A stretch of 64,000 nt of DNA from an uncultured Cohaesibacter sp. (GCF_963682185.1 NZ_OY821667.1:4477501-4541500); one strand, 5' to 3'. Counted from the first letter of the stretch, positions 43,812-53,093 are shown. Translations and numbers: made by a program. The notes: a model not told the origin generated them from the sequence alone.

Positions 43812-44687
43812 ATGGGGTTGTATGAGTCAGACAAGAGTTTTGCGATTGATACGCATTTTCATGCGAACGTCTTTCGGCGTCCTCATGCCAAGCGCAAGCG
43901 CATTGCTGCTCAGCTTTCTCGTTATACGGCACATCTGGATGGTCTTTGCTCGACCGAGCATGCCTATAAGAATCCGCTGGAGGCCTATGATTTCTTATGT
44001 GAGATGGTTGGGTATTACGGGCTTCAGACGATCATTGTGCCGGGCGTTGAAAATATCTCGCGCGAGGGGGTCGAGGTCATTCAGCTGTTTGAAAGCCGCG
44101 CCGCTCTGGTGAGTGCTCTGAAGGCGTTTCCGGCCTTCTCATGGTCCATTCATGATGCCGTCAACCTGCAGTCCCCTGACTGCGTGACCATTCTGCCGCA
44201 TCCTTTCTCTCCGAGCGGCACAGGTATCGTGAGCGGTATCGGGTTTGACAAGGCCTGCCAGTTGCTTCAACATTTTGATTATATTGAAATATCCAACGGG
44301 TCGTTTCTGGAAGTACCACTGGATGCTCTGCCGCGCACCAAATTCAAGGATCAGGTGGAAAAGACCACGCAGTTCCCAGAGGAGCTCATGCCCAGCGGCG
44401 TGGGGCGCAGTTATGGCTCTGATGCGCATCGTCCTCGGGATATCAACCTTTTCAGTTCTCTTATCAAAGGAAATGACGAGAGTGTCTTTCAGGCCCTGAC
44501 CATGCGGCAGGATCTCAAGCCGATCTTGCGGACGATTGCCGAATTCCGTGCCGTGGGCAAGATTTCGCGCAGCCTGCTGACTTCCAGCATCGAATATATG
44601 CAAAAGCAGGACTACAAGCTCACCAACAATGGCGACGGTACGCGCCCTTCGCTCGCCAAACGGGCCCGCAGCCGCATTCTTGGCTAA
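43812..44687 (+). CDS. PHP-domain metal-dependent phosphoesterase-like protein
   Basis: A 291-aa PHP superfamily protein. Metal-binding motifs are DTHFHAN (His15, His17), CSTEHAYK, GVEN, ILPHPFSPSG and YGSDAHRPRDI, the full set expected for a trinuclear-metal phosphoesterase. The substrate is not known; neighbours suggest lipid-head-group or phosphoalcohol metabolism only weakly. The start has a GGAGAGG-type purine stretch within 20 bp. Confidence 0.85.
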   Translation: MGLYESDKSFAIDTHFHANVFRRPHAKRKRIAAQLSRYTAHLDGLCSTEHAYKNPLEAYDFLCEMVGYYGLQTIIVPGVENISREGVEVIQLFESRAALVSALKAFPAFSWSIHDAVNLQSPDCVTILPHPFSPSGTGIVSGIGFDKACQLLQHFDYIEISNGSFLEVPLDALPRTKFKDQVEKTTQFPEELMPSGVGRSYGSDAHRPRDINLFSSLIKGNDESVFQALTMRQDLKPILRTIAEFRAVGKISRSLLTSSIEYMQKQDYKLTNNGDGTRPSLAKRARSRILG

Positions 44688-44790
44688 GCGACCGATTGGG
44701 CCAGAGCGATCATGCCAGCCTGCTGCTTACCACAAAAGAAAAGACCCGATGCCGAAACACCGAGCCTCTCCCCTCTGCTATCAGGCAGAT

Positions 44791-44810
44791 GGGGCGCTGT
44801 GAAGCGCCCC
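44791..44810. terminator. Hairpin between convergent PHP and sugar-binding-protein genes
   Basis: GGGGCGCT-GTGA-AGCGCCCC, a perfect 8-bp stem with a tetraloop. No T run follows, so it is a likely but unproven convergent terminator. Confidence 0.5.
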
Positions 44811-44830
44811 CCATGAGCTTCAAAACGTGC

Positions 44831-46114
44831 CTATTTTCTTTCTTTTTCAAGAGCTTCATTGATGCCCATGACGATCTCGTCAGCAGCTTCTTCGGCCGTC
44901 AGCTCGCCATAGGCGAACATTTCGATGGCATCGCCAAAGGATTCTTCCACTTTTGGATGGTCAAAATAGGCGGAAATGGCCGGACCCGAAGCGTCCAGAA
45001 CCAGATTGTGGGCCTTCAGAAGGACCGGCTCGATTGCGCCTTTATCCATCAGATGCTTGAAGGCTACCTTGGAAGCAGGGATACCACGTGTGGTGCCCAG
45101 AATGTCAGCCGTTCCCGTATCGGTCAGCAAGCAGTTGACGACTTCAGCCGCAGCTTTCGGGTTTTTCGAATTCTTGGAAATAGAGAACAGCATGGAAGGT
45201 TTGCGGAAAACCCCGTCGTTGGTGGCATCTGCATTCTTGAGGATCGGAGCAGGCACCAGCTCCTGACCTTCCTTCATCGGATCCGCAATCTTGTGATATG
45301 TGGTGTCCCACTGATAGGTGCCGGCAATGCGGCCATCAGCCCATTTCGGATCTTCGTGTAGAGGCACGTTGGCTCCGGCTGCAGCCACGGTTTTCCAAGG
45401 CACGATGACTTTTTCATCAGAGAATGTCTTATACAGATTCAAGCCCTCGATGAAATCTTCCTTAGTGAAGTTCAGCGCCAGAGTGTCGGGGTCGATCATG
45501 GTGACGCCCTTCTTCTGAACGATGTAGGCCCGGATCAGACCACGGGCGTCAAGACCATGGGACGTGAGGCCGGTTGCTTCATAAGGATAGTAACCATCCC
45601 CCAGCTTTTCCTGGAAGACCTTGGCGGCAGCAATCAGGTCATCCCATGTTTTGGGCAGAGGCAGGCCTGCTTTATCAAAGGTGGTTTTGTTGAACCAAGG
45701 CACACGACCGGTGATGGACAGTGGCAGGCCCTGCAGATGACCCTTTACAGAAGTGGCTGCGAGTTCGCTCTCGGACCACTGGGAAAGATCGATTATGTCT
45801 TTATAGTCATTCAGATCGGCAAAGCCGGTGCCATCTTTGGTGAACAGAGGCAGCCAAGGCCAGTTGATCTGCATGATGTCGGCCTCGGTGCCACCGGCAA
45901 GCTGTACGGTAACTTTGGCCAGATGGCCATTCCAGCTGGTGAATTCCGGAGCAATGGTATGACCCAGCTTCTCGCCGCAATATTTCAGTGCCTCTTGCGT
46001 GGCTTCGTGGCGGCTGTTGCCTCCCCACCATGACATGCGCAAATCGGCAGCATTGGCAACAGAAAGGCTGGTTGCGGCCATGAGTGTGGCCAAAATCGTC
46101 ATCTTCAGTTTCAC
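44831..46114 (-). CDS. Orphan sugar ABC transporter substrate-binding protein (family 1)
   Basis: An extracellular binding protein of about 427 aa of the CUT1 sugar family. The signal peptide ends SVANA and mature protein begins ADLRMSWWGG. Typical later features are GRVPWFNKTTFDKAGLPLPKTW (in two parts: GRVPWFNKTTFDKAG and LPLPKTWDDL) and KNPKAAAEVVNCLL. The start is GTG at 46114 with a strong GGGAGG site; an in-frame ATG at 46153 is less supported. No permease or ATPase gene is adjacent, so it must share membrane components encoded elsewhere. Confidence 0.9.
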   Translation of the reverse strand: MKLKMTILATLMAATSLSVANAADLRMSWWGGNSRHEATQEALKYCGEKLGHTIAPEFTSWNGHLAKVTVQLAGGTEADIMQINWPWLPLFTKDGTGFADLNDYKDIIDLSQWSESELAATSVKGHLQGLPLSITGRVPWFNKTTFDKAGLPLPKTWDDLIAAAKVFQEKLGDGYYPYEATGLTSHGLDARGLIRAYIVQKKGVTMIDPDTLALNFTKEDFIEGLNLYKTFSDEKVIVPWKTVAAAGANVPLHEDPKWADGRIAGTYQWDTTYHKIADPMKEGQELVPAPILKNADATNDGVFRKPSMLFSISKNSKNPKAAAEVVNCLLTDTGTADILGTTRGIPASKVAFKHLMDKGAIEPVLLKAHNLVLDASGPAISAYFDHPKVEESFGDAIEMFAYGELTAEEAADEIVMGINEALEKERK

Positions 46115-46779
46115 AGGAACCTCCCTAACATATAAAATTAAGATGTATTTCAAAACCGGTTGACCCGAATACGGGCCTTTCCTCCGGCATTGTCGTAACG
46201 CGAATGAACTGTCCTTGATGGCGCGACATATCCGGTTGTCCTCACATCACCCGCCGGGTGATCTCAACCGTCCTCTCCTCGATATCCCACCTGTTTTGCG
46301 ATCAAAAATTGATCACCGGGGTGGTTTGCCTCGCCATTTATTTCCTCGGACAGGGCTGTGAGACTGGCTCCAACCCTTATTCAAATTCTTGATAAAATTA
46401 TACAAAAGATCGGGGGCATTAACATGGACGAACTGGTAATTTCATGGGCCTGAAAATCTACGATTCTCTCCATGCTGGTTGGTCTGGAAGGGACCTACCA
46501 GTGCGATTGTGAATCTTTTGGGGGAAGGAGAGTGCGCGTGTTCAAATGTCCGGGCAAACTTTTGTCCCGTTTGAACAGAAACTGATGCTGCAGGTTTTTA
46601 GAGCGCTGTCGCCACAGTCAATGTTGACTATAAGCAGAGATCTTGGAAGAAATCATAAAAAAAGCGCCACTTGGGAAAAGTGGCGCCTCAAGTTGTCAGT
46701 AGCACCGAGCTACATGAAACAAGTGAATACCTGGGGACGTTGGTATCCAAATGTATTTATTCCTTGGTATTATTTGATT
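46115..46779. other. Intergenic region with an inverted repeat
   Basis: About 665 bp with no convincing gene. An inverted repeat CTGGTTGGTC (46475-46484) / GACCTACCAG (46492-46501), 9 of 10 paired around 7 bases, could be an operator. A smaller dyad CCCG-AATA-CGGG is at 46164-46175, close to the binding-protein promoter. A 109-codon plus-strand frame at 46546 has no family resemblance. Confidence 0.4.
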
Positions 46780-46989
46780 TTAATTACTCAGATTTTGAAA
46801 TCTTGCAGATTTCTGATCCTTTCTATTGACAGTTCGTTTGTCGCTTTTAAGCAATTCTTCGATTGCCATCCTTAAGAAGTAGGATAGCATGGGATTGCCT
46901 ATCGTATTTGAGCCCAGCATCGCTCGTCTCAGATCGGTTTCAATCTCATTTCTGATTTGAGCCGATGAGTAGTGAATTTGCCCATCCAT
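46780..46989 (-). CDS. Small unrecognised protein downstream of luxI
   Basis: A 69-aa frame from ATG 46989, preceded at 8 bp by GGAGA, 34 bp after the luxI-type stop on the same strand. The product is soluble and helical-looking: MDGQIHYSSAQIRNEIETDL, then a hydrophobic patch NPMLSYFLRMAIEELL and a basic tail. I do not recognise it; it is not TraM. Position, ribosome site and amphipathic composition support a real gene co-transcribed with luxI, possibly modulating the LuxR-type receptor. Confidence 0.55.
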   Translation of the reverse strand: MDGQIHYSSAQIRNEIETDLRRAMLGSNTIGNPMLSYFLRMAIEELLKSDKRTVNRKDQKSARFQNLSN

Positions 46990-47023
46990 GCCAAAGTCTC
47001 CATTACAGACAAGCTCTTTGACT

Positions 47024-47677
47024 CTAGGCTGCAACTTCCAGAGGGTCGTTATGAAGCCCGTTTTTGTGGTAAAGCGTAGATGAGACCGCCAGTTTGTTCC
47101 GCATAGTGGCAAGAACGGGCTCTGAAACTTCAAACACACCGCAGCAAACAGGGCGTTTGCCATATCCATCAGCGCGCCCTAATTCCTGAACCTTTACACC
47201 AGCGCGGCGATAGACCAGCTTCATCTGTGGCTCGTAATTGGACACCATGGTGTGAATGCCATGATCAAGCGCACATTCGCACAGTGCCAGAAACAGCAGG
47301 CTGAATGCGCGGCTGGCTTCCATCGAGGGATAGACCGCGTTGATGGCTTCCTGGTCGATGCACATACGGGTGCCTTCCCAAATGCCCGGGGCAGAAAGGG
47401 AGACTTGATTGGGGAATGTTCTTCTGAAAACATCATAAAGAAGAGTAGGGCCAGTTGTCGGCATCAAGCGCATAGAGCCATATAGCTCTGTGCGGTCATC
47501 GTTGCACCAAACCAGATATGCTGGCATTTTCTCATCATAAATATCGCGCTCATAGTCACCATCGACTGAAACATCCCAGTCGAGCTGGTCAGAGAAAACC
47601 TCTTTGCGCAGCTTGAACATGCGGTCCATTAAAATCGGATATTTATGATATTCATGCGCTTCAATTGTCACAAACAT
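47024..47677 (-). CDS. Acyl-homoserine-lactone synthase (LuxI family)
   Basis: A 217-aa autoinducer synthase with all invariant residues in place: Arg24, Phe28, Trp34 (FKLRKEVFSDQLDW), Asp45 and Asp48 (ERDIYDEK), Arg70 (GSMRLMP), Glu101 and Arg104 (WEGTRMCID). It makes an acyl-homoserine lactone from S-adenosylmethionine and acyl-ACP or acyl-CoA; the acyl chain cannot be predicted. It lies downstream of luxR on the same strand, with a lux-box-like palindrome about 95 bp before its start. Confidence 0.95.
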   Translation of the reverse strand: MFVTIEAHEYHKYPILMDRMFKLRKEVFSDQLDWDVSVDGDYERDIYDEKMPAYLVWCNDDRTELYGSMRLMPTTGPTLLYDVFRRTFPNQVSLSAPGIWEGTRMCIDQEAINAVYPSMEASRAFSLLFLALCECALDHGIHTMVSNYEPQMKLVYRRAGVKVQELGRADGYGKRPVCCGVFEVSEPVLATMRNKLAVSSTLYHKNGLHNDPLEVAA

Positions 47678-47754
47678 CTATTAGCTCCATCGGCAAAATT
47701 GATGGCTCCACAATGTTTCAAAACCTATGAAGATGGAATTCGCATAAATGGGTG

Positions 47755-47784
47755 AACACATATAGCTTCACACATATGTGTTGA
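47755..47784 (-). promoter_or_regulatory. lux-box-like element upstream of luxI
   Basis: The 12-bp perfect palindrome ACACATATGTGT (47770-47781) sits inside a wider dyad AACACATAT (47755-47763) / ATATGTGTT (47774-47782). Its core CACATATGTG is nearly repeated before luxR at 48618-48635. Confidence 0.6.
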
Positions 47785-47820
47785 TTTCTCGTCTGGCGGC
47801 CCGTTGCATGTGAGGGAAGG

Positions 47821-48558
47821 TCAGGCGCCGATCAGATGTAAGGTGATGGCCTTGGCAACAGCCTGTGACATGTTGGAACAATTGAGTTTGTAGCGGGCCG
47901 AACGCATATAGGTGCGCACGGTATGTTCTGAAATGCCAACAATGAGGGCGATTTCCTTATAGTCCTTGCCCTTTGCCGACCAATGCAGGATTTCCAGTTC
48001 CCGTGGACTGAGAACCGGAACCGGATCTTCATCACCGAACAATTCAACAATGGCTTTTTTATGCAGAACATGGGCAAGCTCCATCCAATCTTGACGGAAA
48101 GATTTGACGAAGTCGGACCAGTTGGTCTCTCCGGGCCTGGAATTCACCGAAAGCAGGGCCCGTCGGCCAACCTTGTCGGTGATAGGAATGGAATATCCGT
48201 ACTCTCCCATGCCGTGGACCTGGAAGTTGGACATCATTTCCACCGCTTCTCCAGTTGGCTCAATCTCGGACCAGTCAAAAGGTAGACTGCGTCTAAGGCC
48301 TTCCTTGACCACCGGATCAATGGTGACATAGCTCCTGGTCAGGTAGATTGCGATCCAGTCTGGTGGGTAGGTCGTGCGCACGAACGGTGAGTCGATCTGC
48401 ATATCCGCAGTCACGGTTTGCGCCATATGATAGGTCACATGACCAAGGCGATACCCATCACGCAGTTCAAAAACTGCCTTCTCGACATTCTCGGCTTTTT
48501 TGATTTCTCTGAAGATCGTTTCGCGCAGCAGAAGAAATCTGTCGGAAGTTTCGGTCAT
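47821..48558 (-). CDS. LuxR-family quorum-sensing regulator
   Basis: A 245-aa autoinducer-dependent activator or repressor. The ligand-binding domain keeps Trp68, Tyr72, Asp81, Pro82 and Trp96 (equivalents of TraR Trp57, Tyr61, Asp70, Pro71, Trp85), so it is not a solo with a degraded pocket. The C-terminal helix-turn-helix is LSPRELEILHWSAKGKDYKEIA and GISEHTVRTYMRSARYKLN. It is encoded 143 bp upstream of luxI in the same direction, and a lux-box-like sequence lies before both genes. Confidence 0.95.
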   Translation of the reverse strand: MTETSDRFLLLRETIFREIKKAENVEKAVFELRDGYRLGHVTYHMAQTVTADMQIDSPFVRTTYPPDWIAIYLTRSYVTIDPVVKEGLRRSLPFDWSEIEPTGEAVEMMSNFQVHGMGEYGYSIPITDKVGRRALLSVNSRPGETNWSDFVKSFRQDWMELAHVLHKKAIVELFGDEDPVPVLSPRELEILHWSAKGKDYKEIALIVGISEHTVRTYMRSARYKLNCSNMSQAVAKAITLHLIGA

Positions 48559-48617
48559 GGTCCGCTCTCAATTGCTTTCCTAAGTAATCGCAAAATCGAT
48601 TTATTCGCGCAAGTCCT

Positions 48618-48635
48618 CTCGTACATATGTGCGAG
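48618..48635 (-). promoter_or_regulatory. lux-box-like element upstream of luxR
   Basis: CTCGTACATATGTGCGAG is an 18-bp inverted repeat with one mismatched pair, the size of a classical lux box, 60-77 bp before the luxR start. It shares ACATATGTG with the element before luxI, suggesting LuxR autoregulation. Confidence 0.65.
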
Positions 48636-48920
48636 GCAACTATACAAATAGCAATCATTGAGAGTAAATTGGTATCAATACACGATATACTTTAGCTATT
48701 CTCTGCAATCTTTGAATGCATCTATAGGTAGTATCGAAATTTGCGTAAACTTTTTGAGTTAATGCTCTGTTAACTGCAGGAAAACGGCCATATTGCGATA
48801 AAATTTGCCAGAAATTACGCCATTCTGGCGATTTGTGCGCCTAATAGAGAAGAAAGCGCTTTATCAAGAAGCAAGCATAAGAAACTTGAACGTCGCGACT
48901 GTTCCTCTGAGCAGATGCGC

Positions 48921-48954
48921 AAAAAACCCCAGAAGTTGAAATCTGAGGCCTTTT
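48921..48954 (-). terminator. Terminator of the GGDEF-EAL gene
   Basis: On the minus strand CCTCAGA/TCTGGGG (one G-T pair) is followed by TTTTTTG, about 100 bp past the stop at 49054. The rest of 48636-49053 is AT-rich upstream DNA of luxR with no gene seen. Confidence 0.65.
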
Positions 48955-49053
48955 AAAACCGTGTTGCCGTGGAAAGGGAAATTTAATCGCTAAACCAATA
49001 GCGCATTTTATCTGTGAACAAACTCAATTAGGGCGCATCTGGTGCAGGAGATC

Positions 49054-51120
49054 TCAAGCCCAGATGACTTCTGCATCCAGTGTTTCGGGCAAACGAGACT
49101 GCATCTTGTGCTGATGTCTGGACGTTAGCAGCTCGATAAGGCACTCCAAGGGAACAGGTCGGGAATAAAGGAAGCCCTGATATTGATCGCAGTGATTCAT
49201 GCGCAACCAAGCCAATTGGTCGATCGTTTCCACCCCTTCCGCAACGGCGGAAATACCGATCAGACGGCAGAGGGAGAGGATCAGATTGATCACAGAGCTC
49301 TGGTCTTCGATCATATTGACGAAGGAACGGTCCACCTTGAGGCTGGAGATGGGGTAATCCTGAATATAGGCGAGGTTGGAATAACCCGTGCCGAAGTCAT
49401 CCACCGCTATGGAGAAGCCTGTACGGCACAAATCCATCAAAATGGCTTTGGCGTCAAAGCCGACACCCATGAGCATACTTTCGGTGATTTCGATTTCAAG
49501 CCTGTCGGTGGGGCAGCCTGTCTTGGCTAAACCCGCAGTCAGACGATTGACGAAATCGGGTCGTTCAAACTGCTTGGGTGAAATATTGATGGATATGGGA
49601 ATGTCATAGCCCAACTCGGCAAGCCTTCTTTGGTCCCGTCCGGCGCGATCGGCAATCCAGTCGCCAGCCCGATGGATCAGGCCTGTATCTTCCAACGCTG
49701 CGATAAATTCACCGGGAAACACCAAGCCCTTCTCAGGATGCTGCCAGCGCATGAGAGCCTCGGCACTGACAACCTTCTGAGTCTGGCAATCGACCCGTGG
49801 CTGGTAATAGAGACAGAATTCGTTCTTTTCCACGGCACGCACAAGATCCTTCTCAAGCGCACGCTTGGCAAGGGCTGCGTGTTGCAGCGCAGGACGATAG
49901 AAGCGATAAGTGTTGCGGCCACTATCCTTGGCTTCATGCAAGGCAAGATCACAGTGACGAAGAAGTGTCGGCAAGTCTCTGCCATGTTCAGGGAACAGAG
50001 CAAGGCCAATACTGGCATTGGCGCTCAGTATATGATCACCCACGCGGCACTCCGCATTGATGGAGGCCAGAAGCATCTGACAGCGGTTATCAAGGTCTGA
50101 TGTCGACGCATAGGGTTTGACAATAACAAATTCGTCACCGCCAAGGCGCGCGATCTGTTCGGTTTCGCTCAGTGACAGCTGAAGCAGGGACGCAACATGC
50201 TTGAGCAAGGCATCACCAGACGGATGCCCCAGCGTTTCATTGATCGATTTGAAATGATCAAGACCGATGACCATGAAGACAAGACGTTCATTGTCGCGAA
50301 ACGCACTTTCGATCATGTCCGGATAATGAGAGTTGACATAGTTGCGGTTATGCAAGCCGGTCAACATGTCATAATGGGCAAGATAGCGAACGCGACTTTC
50401 CTTCTCCTTGAGCTCCGTCACATCGGATTCAGTGAGAATGAAAGCGGGCTGTCCGGTCGGGCCATCGAAGCAATTCATGCCTGTGATTTCGTGCCAGCGC
50501 TTGCCGTCCTTGGTCTTGACTTCGCATATCTTGGAAATCGAACGACCCTTTTTGATATTACGGATAAAGCGGTCATAATCGGATTTCTTGACAAAGCGCC
50601 CGCGCAGGTTAAGCGAAGCGTCGCCGTAGGTTTCAAGCGCCGCCGGGTTCTTGTAAAGAGACTGGCCGCTCATATTAAAAAGCGAAATGCAAACCGGAAT
50701 ATGATTGAGCGCTTCGGCACTTCTGATCTGTTCCGGCACACGGTTTACATCTGCTGAGGCTTCAAAGAGCAGTCCAAACCGCCCATCCGGCAGTGCATGG
50801 GCGCAAATGCGAATGTGGTATGGGCAGGGCTTGCCTTCCGGATAGAGAGTCCACAATTCGCGAAAGGACTGGCCAGATTTGCGTGAGGCTTCCAGATATT
50901 GCTGTAGACGTTCGACAACGGTTGCGCCAATATCTGCGCTTAGATCTCGGCTCATCAGCTCTTCAGCGCTGTCTGCTTGCCAAAGTTTGCAGGCAGAATC
51001 GTTCGCCCAAAGAATGCGCAAGGTTTCAATATCAAGAACCCACAACGGTATCGACAATTGCATCGCATCTGATGCACTGAATACTGCTTTCTCGGTGACT
51101 TTCTGGGGGACTCGAGTCAT
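49054..51120 (-). CDS. PAS-PAS-GGDEF-EAL cyclic-di-GMP enzyme
   Basis: A 688-aa soluble signalling protein. Two PAS-like domains occupy about residues 20-125 and 135-245. The GGDEF domain has an intact RLGGDEFV (327-331), and the EAL domain keeps SAEALMRW (453-455), NISPKQF, the metal motif DDFGTGYSNL, GVET and a QGFLYSRP end. Both active sites therefore look competent, with no RxxD inhibitory site five residues before GGDEF. No membrane segment is seen, so the PAS domains should sense a cytoplasmic cue. It is monocistronic, adjacent to the quorum-sensing locus. Confidence 0.93.
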   Translation of the reverse strand: MTRVPQKVTEKAVFSASDAMQLSIPLWVLDIETLRILWANDSACKLWQADSAEELMSRDLSADIGATVVERLQQYLEASRKSGQSFRELWTLYPEGKPCPYHIRICAHALPDGRFGLLFEASADVNRVPEQIRSAEALNHIPVCISLFNMSGQSLYKNPAALETYGDASLNLRGRFVKKSDYDRFIRNIKKGRSISKICEVKTKDGKRWHEITGMNCFDGPTGQPAFILTESDVTELKEKESRVRYLAHYDMLTGLHNRNYVNSHYPDMIESAFRDNERLVFMVIGLDHFKSINETLGHPSGDALLKHVASLLQLSLSETEQIARLGGDEFVIVKPYASTSDLDNRCQMLLASINAECRVGDHILSANASIGLALFPEHGRDLPTLLRHCDLALHEAKDSGRNTYRFYRPALQHAALAKRALEKDLVRAVEKNEFCLYYQPRVDCQTQKVVSAEALMRWQHPEKGLVFPGEFIAALEDTGLIHRAGDWIADRAGRDQRRLAELGYDIPISINISPKQFERPDFVNRLTAGLAKTGCPTDRLEIEITESMLMGVGFDAKAILMDLCRTGFSIAVDDFGTGYSNLAYIQDYPISSLKVDRSFVNMIEDQSSVINLILSLCRLIGISAVAEGVETIDQLAWLRMNHCDQYQGFLYSRPVPLECLIELLTSRHQHKMQSRLPETLDAEVIWA

Positions 51121-51504
51121 GAGTATTTTCCAACGGTTCTTTATTGTCTGCCTGCACCACTGTGGTTCAGTGATTGCGTTTTTATATGCGCCCTATATTT
51201 GACATCGAAAAGATCAAACACAGCACAGTTTGGGCGCGCCTCTACCCTCTATTGGTTGATTCAATTAAACGATATGATCAGTAAATAATAATTTAAGTTG
51301 CAATTGACAAATAACATATATCGAAAAACGTGAGGATCTCTCTGCTTTTTCTATAGGCTTGACTTGTAAAAAATAACAATAAACAAATTGATCGCTTTCC
51401 CATACATGGTTATCAAATTGATTATTTTATCAGGCCATGCGCAAAAGCTCACTCGATCGCTCTCTTTATTAAGAGAGCGGAAACTATAAGTGCGAAATAC
51501 ACAT
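51121..51504. other. Intergenic region with a strong hairpin
   Basis: About 385 bp, AT-rich. CGCTCTCTT (51458-51466) and AAGAGAGCG (51471-51479) form a perfect 9-bp stem with a 4-base loop about 25 bp beyond the GNAT stop, a likely terminator although its T run is displaced. The left part holds the promoter of the GGDEF-EAL gene. No gene was found. Confidence 0.5.
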
Positions 51505-52026
51505 TCAAAATGCCGCTTTGTTCGATTGAAGTGGATCCCAGGCCAAATATTCCACATTCACGGGATAACCAAACAGGCTTTCCTGCTTTATGGCGCCAGG
51601 CAGGGCGCCATGGCGCAGATAAAAGCGGCGTGCACCGTCATTGCCAATCAGAACGGAGAGGCTGGCCATTTGTTCGTCTTGCTCGGCCAGTTGTTTCAAT
51701 GCCGTGCACAAAAGCTGAGAGCCGATGCCAAGCCCGGTGCGAGACGGATGGCAATGAAGATTATCGATGAAGGGGGAGGGGCGGCACCATATGGATATGA
51801 AACCGGCAGGCACAGCTGTTTCTTCTTCTATGGCCAGTAAAACAAGATCCCGCTTGCCCGTTCTGCATGTCTTCCATCGGTCCGCGATATCTGCCTCCAG
51901 GCGGTCCCTTATATAGTGAGGGGGCAGGTAATTCCTATAGGCGGTCGCCCAGCTCTCCGCCTGCAATTTAGCGATGGCAGGAAAGTCGGAACGAACGGCT
52001 TTTCGGATCGTGATCTGTGTCTGCAT
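51505..52026 (-). CDS. GNAT-family N-acetyltransferase
   Basis: A 173-aa GNAT protein. The acetyl-CoA-binding motif A is visible as LHCHPSRTGLGIGSQLL, followed by the helix-strand SVLIGNDGARRFYLRHGA. The N-terminus ITIRKAVRSDFPAIAKLQAESW is typical. The acceptor is unknown. It lies 41 bp downstream of the LysR gene on the same strand, so the two may be co-transcribed. Confidence 0.88.
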   Translation of the reverse strand: MQTQITIRKAVRSDFPAIAKLQAESWATAYRNYLPPHYIRDRLEADIADRWKTCRTGKRDLVLLAIEEETAVPAGFISIWCRPSPFIDNLHCHPSRTGLGIGSQLLCTALKQLAEQDEQMASLSVLIGNDGARRFYLRHGALPGAIKQESLFGYPVNVEYLAWDPLQSNKAAF

Positions 52027-52067
52027 GGGAAGGGCCGAGTCAAACAGGCAAAGCGCGAAGGACGCCG

Positions 52068-53093
52068 TTAGGTCAAAGCGTCTCTAGGAGAGCGAGAGGA
52101 TCGGGCGTCTGTTTTTGTATCTTTCTTAAGGTTGGCTTCATTCTCTTGCTTGATGCGCATCAGCGCCCTTTGGCAGGCTTCGTTGGTTTGTGGCAAATCA
52201 CGGGCAACCGTCTTGATCAATTCGCGGAACCATTTATGCCGAGGCGAATGGCGGTTGCGAATATGCCAGACCATGAAAAATTCACTTGGAGCCAGCTCAA
52301 GGGGAGGATCTACCCACGCAAGGCCGCGGAAAATCGAGTCTGCCAAACGTGAAGGTGCTGTAGCCAGCATGTTGGTTCCACGCACAACCATGGCTGCGGA
52401 AGCAAAATTCGGTCCAAGGTAAGATACATTGCGTGAGCGCCCCAGCTCTGCAAGGGCCTTGTCAACGGCTGTATTTTCATTGCTATCCCATGAGAGGATG
52501 GCGTGGTTGGCACGACAGAAATCATCCAACCCTTCTGGCGCGTCCCGCACAGTGGGGTCATAATATGTCAACATGCGGTCCCCACATAGCTTGCTGACAA
52601 CCAGATCTGTTGAATCCTGTGGCGCATAGGGACAAAGCTCCAGATCGGTGAAGCCTTTTTCAAGTGGATTCCGGACGGCCATGTTCAACTGATATGTCTT
52701 GAGCGAACAGTGGGGCGCTTCCTTCTTGAGCTGCTGGAAAATAGCAGGCACCAGCAAGTCATGCTCATAGTCGTTGCAGACAATGGAAAAGCGGTCGTTG
52801 GAATTCAAGGGGTCAAAAACAGCCTGACTATAAAGAGACTCGATACCCTCTAGCACCGTGTCGATATCGCCCATCATCGTCTCGACCCGCTCCGTTGGCA
52901 CCATGGCGCGCCCAACCTTCAGAAACAGGGGGTCTCCCAGCATACTGCGCAGCCGGTCCAGAGAATGGCTCACCGAAGACTGGGTCACCCCCAGCAGTCT
53001 GGCTGCCTCAGTTACGGAGCGGTGCTCATGAATCAGCTTGATCATGTAGAGCGAGCGTCCGTCGAGAGATAAGTAATCGATATTTTTCATCAT
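52068..53093 (-). CDS. LysR-family transcriptional regulator
   Basis: A 341-aa LysR-type regulator with the N-terminal winged helix (HRSVTEAARLLGVTQSSVSHSLDRLRSMLGD, split as HRSVTEAARLLGVTQSSVS and HSLDRLRSMLGD) and a C-terminal type II periplasmic-binding-like effector domain. The C-terminal basic tail of about 30 residues is an extension over typical members. It is divergent from the WrbA-like flavodoxin gene and probably regulates it. Confidence 0.9.
   Translation of the reverse strand: MMKNIDYLSLDGRSLYMIKLIHEHRSVTEAARLLGVTQSSVSHSLDRLRSMLGDPLFLKVGRAMVPTERVETMMGDIDTVLEGIESLYSQAVFDPLNSNDRFSIVCNDYEHDLLVPAIFQQLKKEAPHCSLKTYQLNMAVRNPLEKGFTDLELCPYAPQDSTDLVVSKLCGDRMLTYYDPTVRDAPEGLDDFCRANHAILSWDSNENTAVDKALAELGRSRNVSYLGPNFASAAMVVRGTNMLATAPSRLADSIFRGLAWVDPPLELAPSEFFMVWHIRNRHSPRHKWFRELIKTVARDLPQTNEACQRALMRIKQENEANLKKDTKTDARSSRSPRDALT

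Noticed and set aside
46546-46875. A 109-codon plus-strand frame upstream of the luxI-side genes
   Set aside because: It lacks a ribosome site and domain features and overlaps the better supported 69-aa minus-strand gene.
48714-48723. A single ATGCATC sequence upstream of luxR, similar to the GntR boxes
   Set aside because: It is an isolated half-match without the paired 21-bp spacing; likewise a match at about 16678 lies inside coding sequence.
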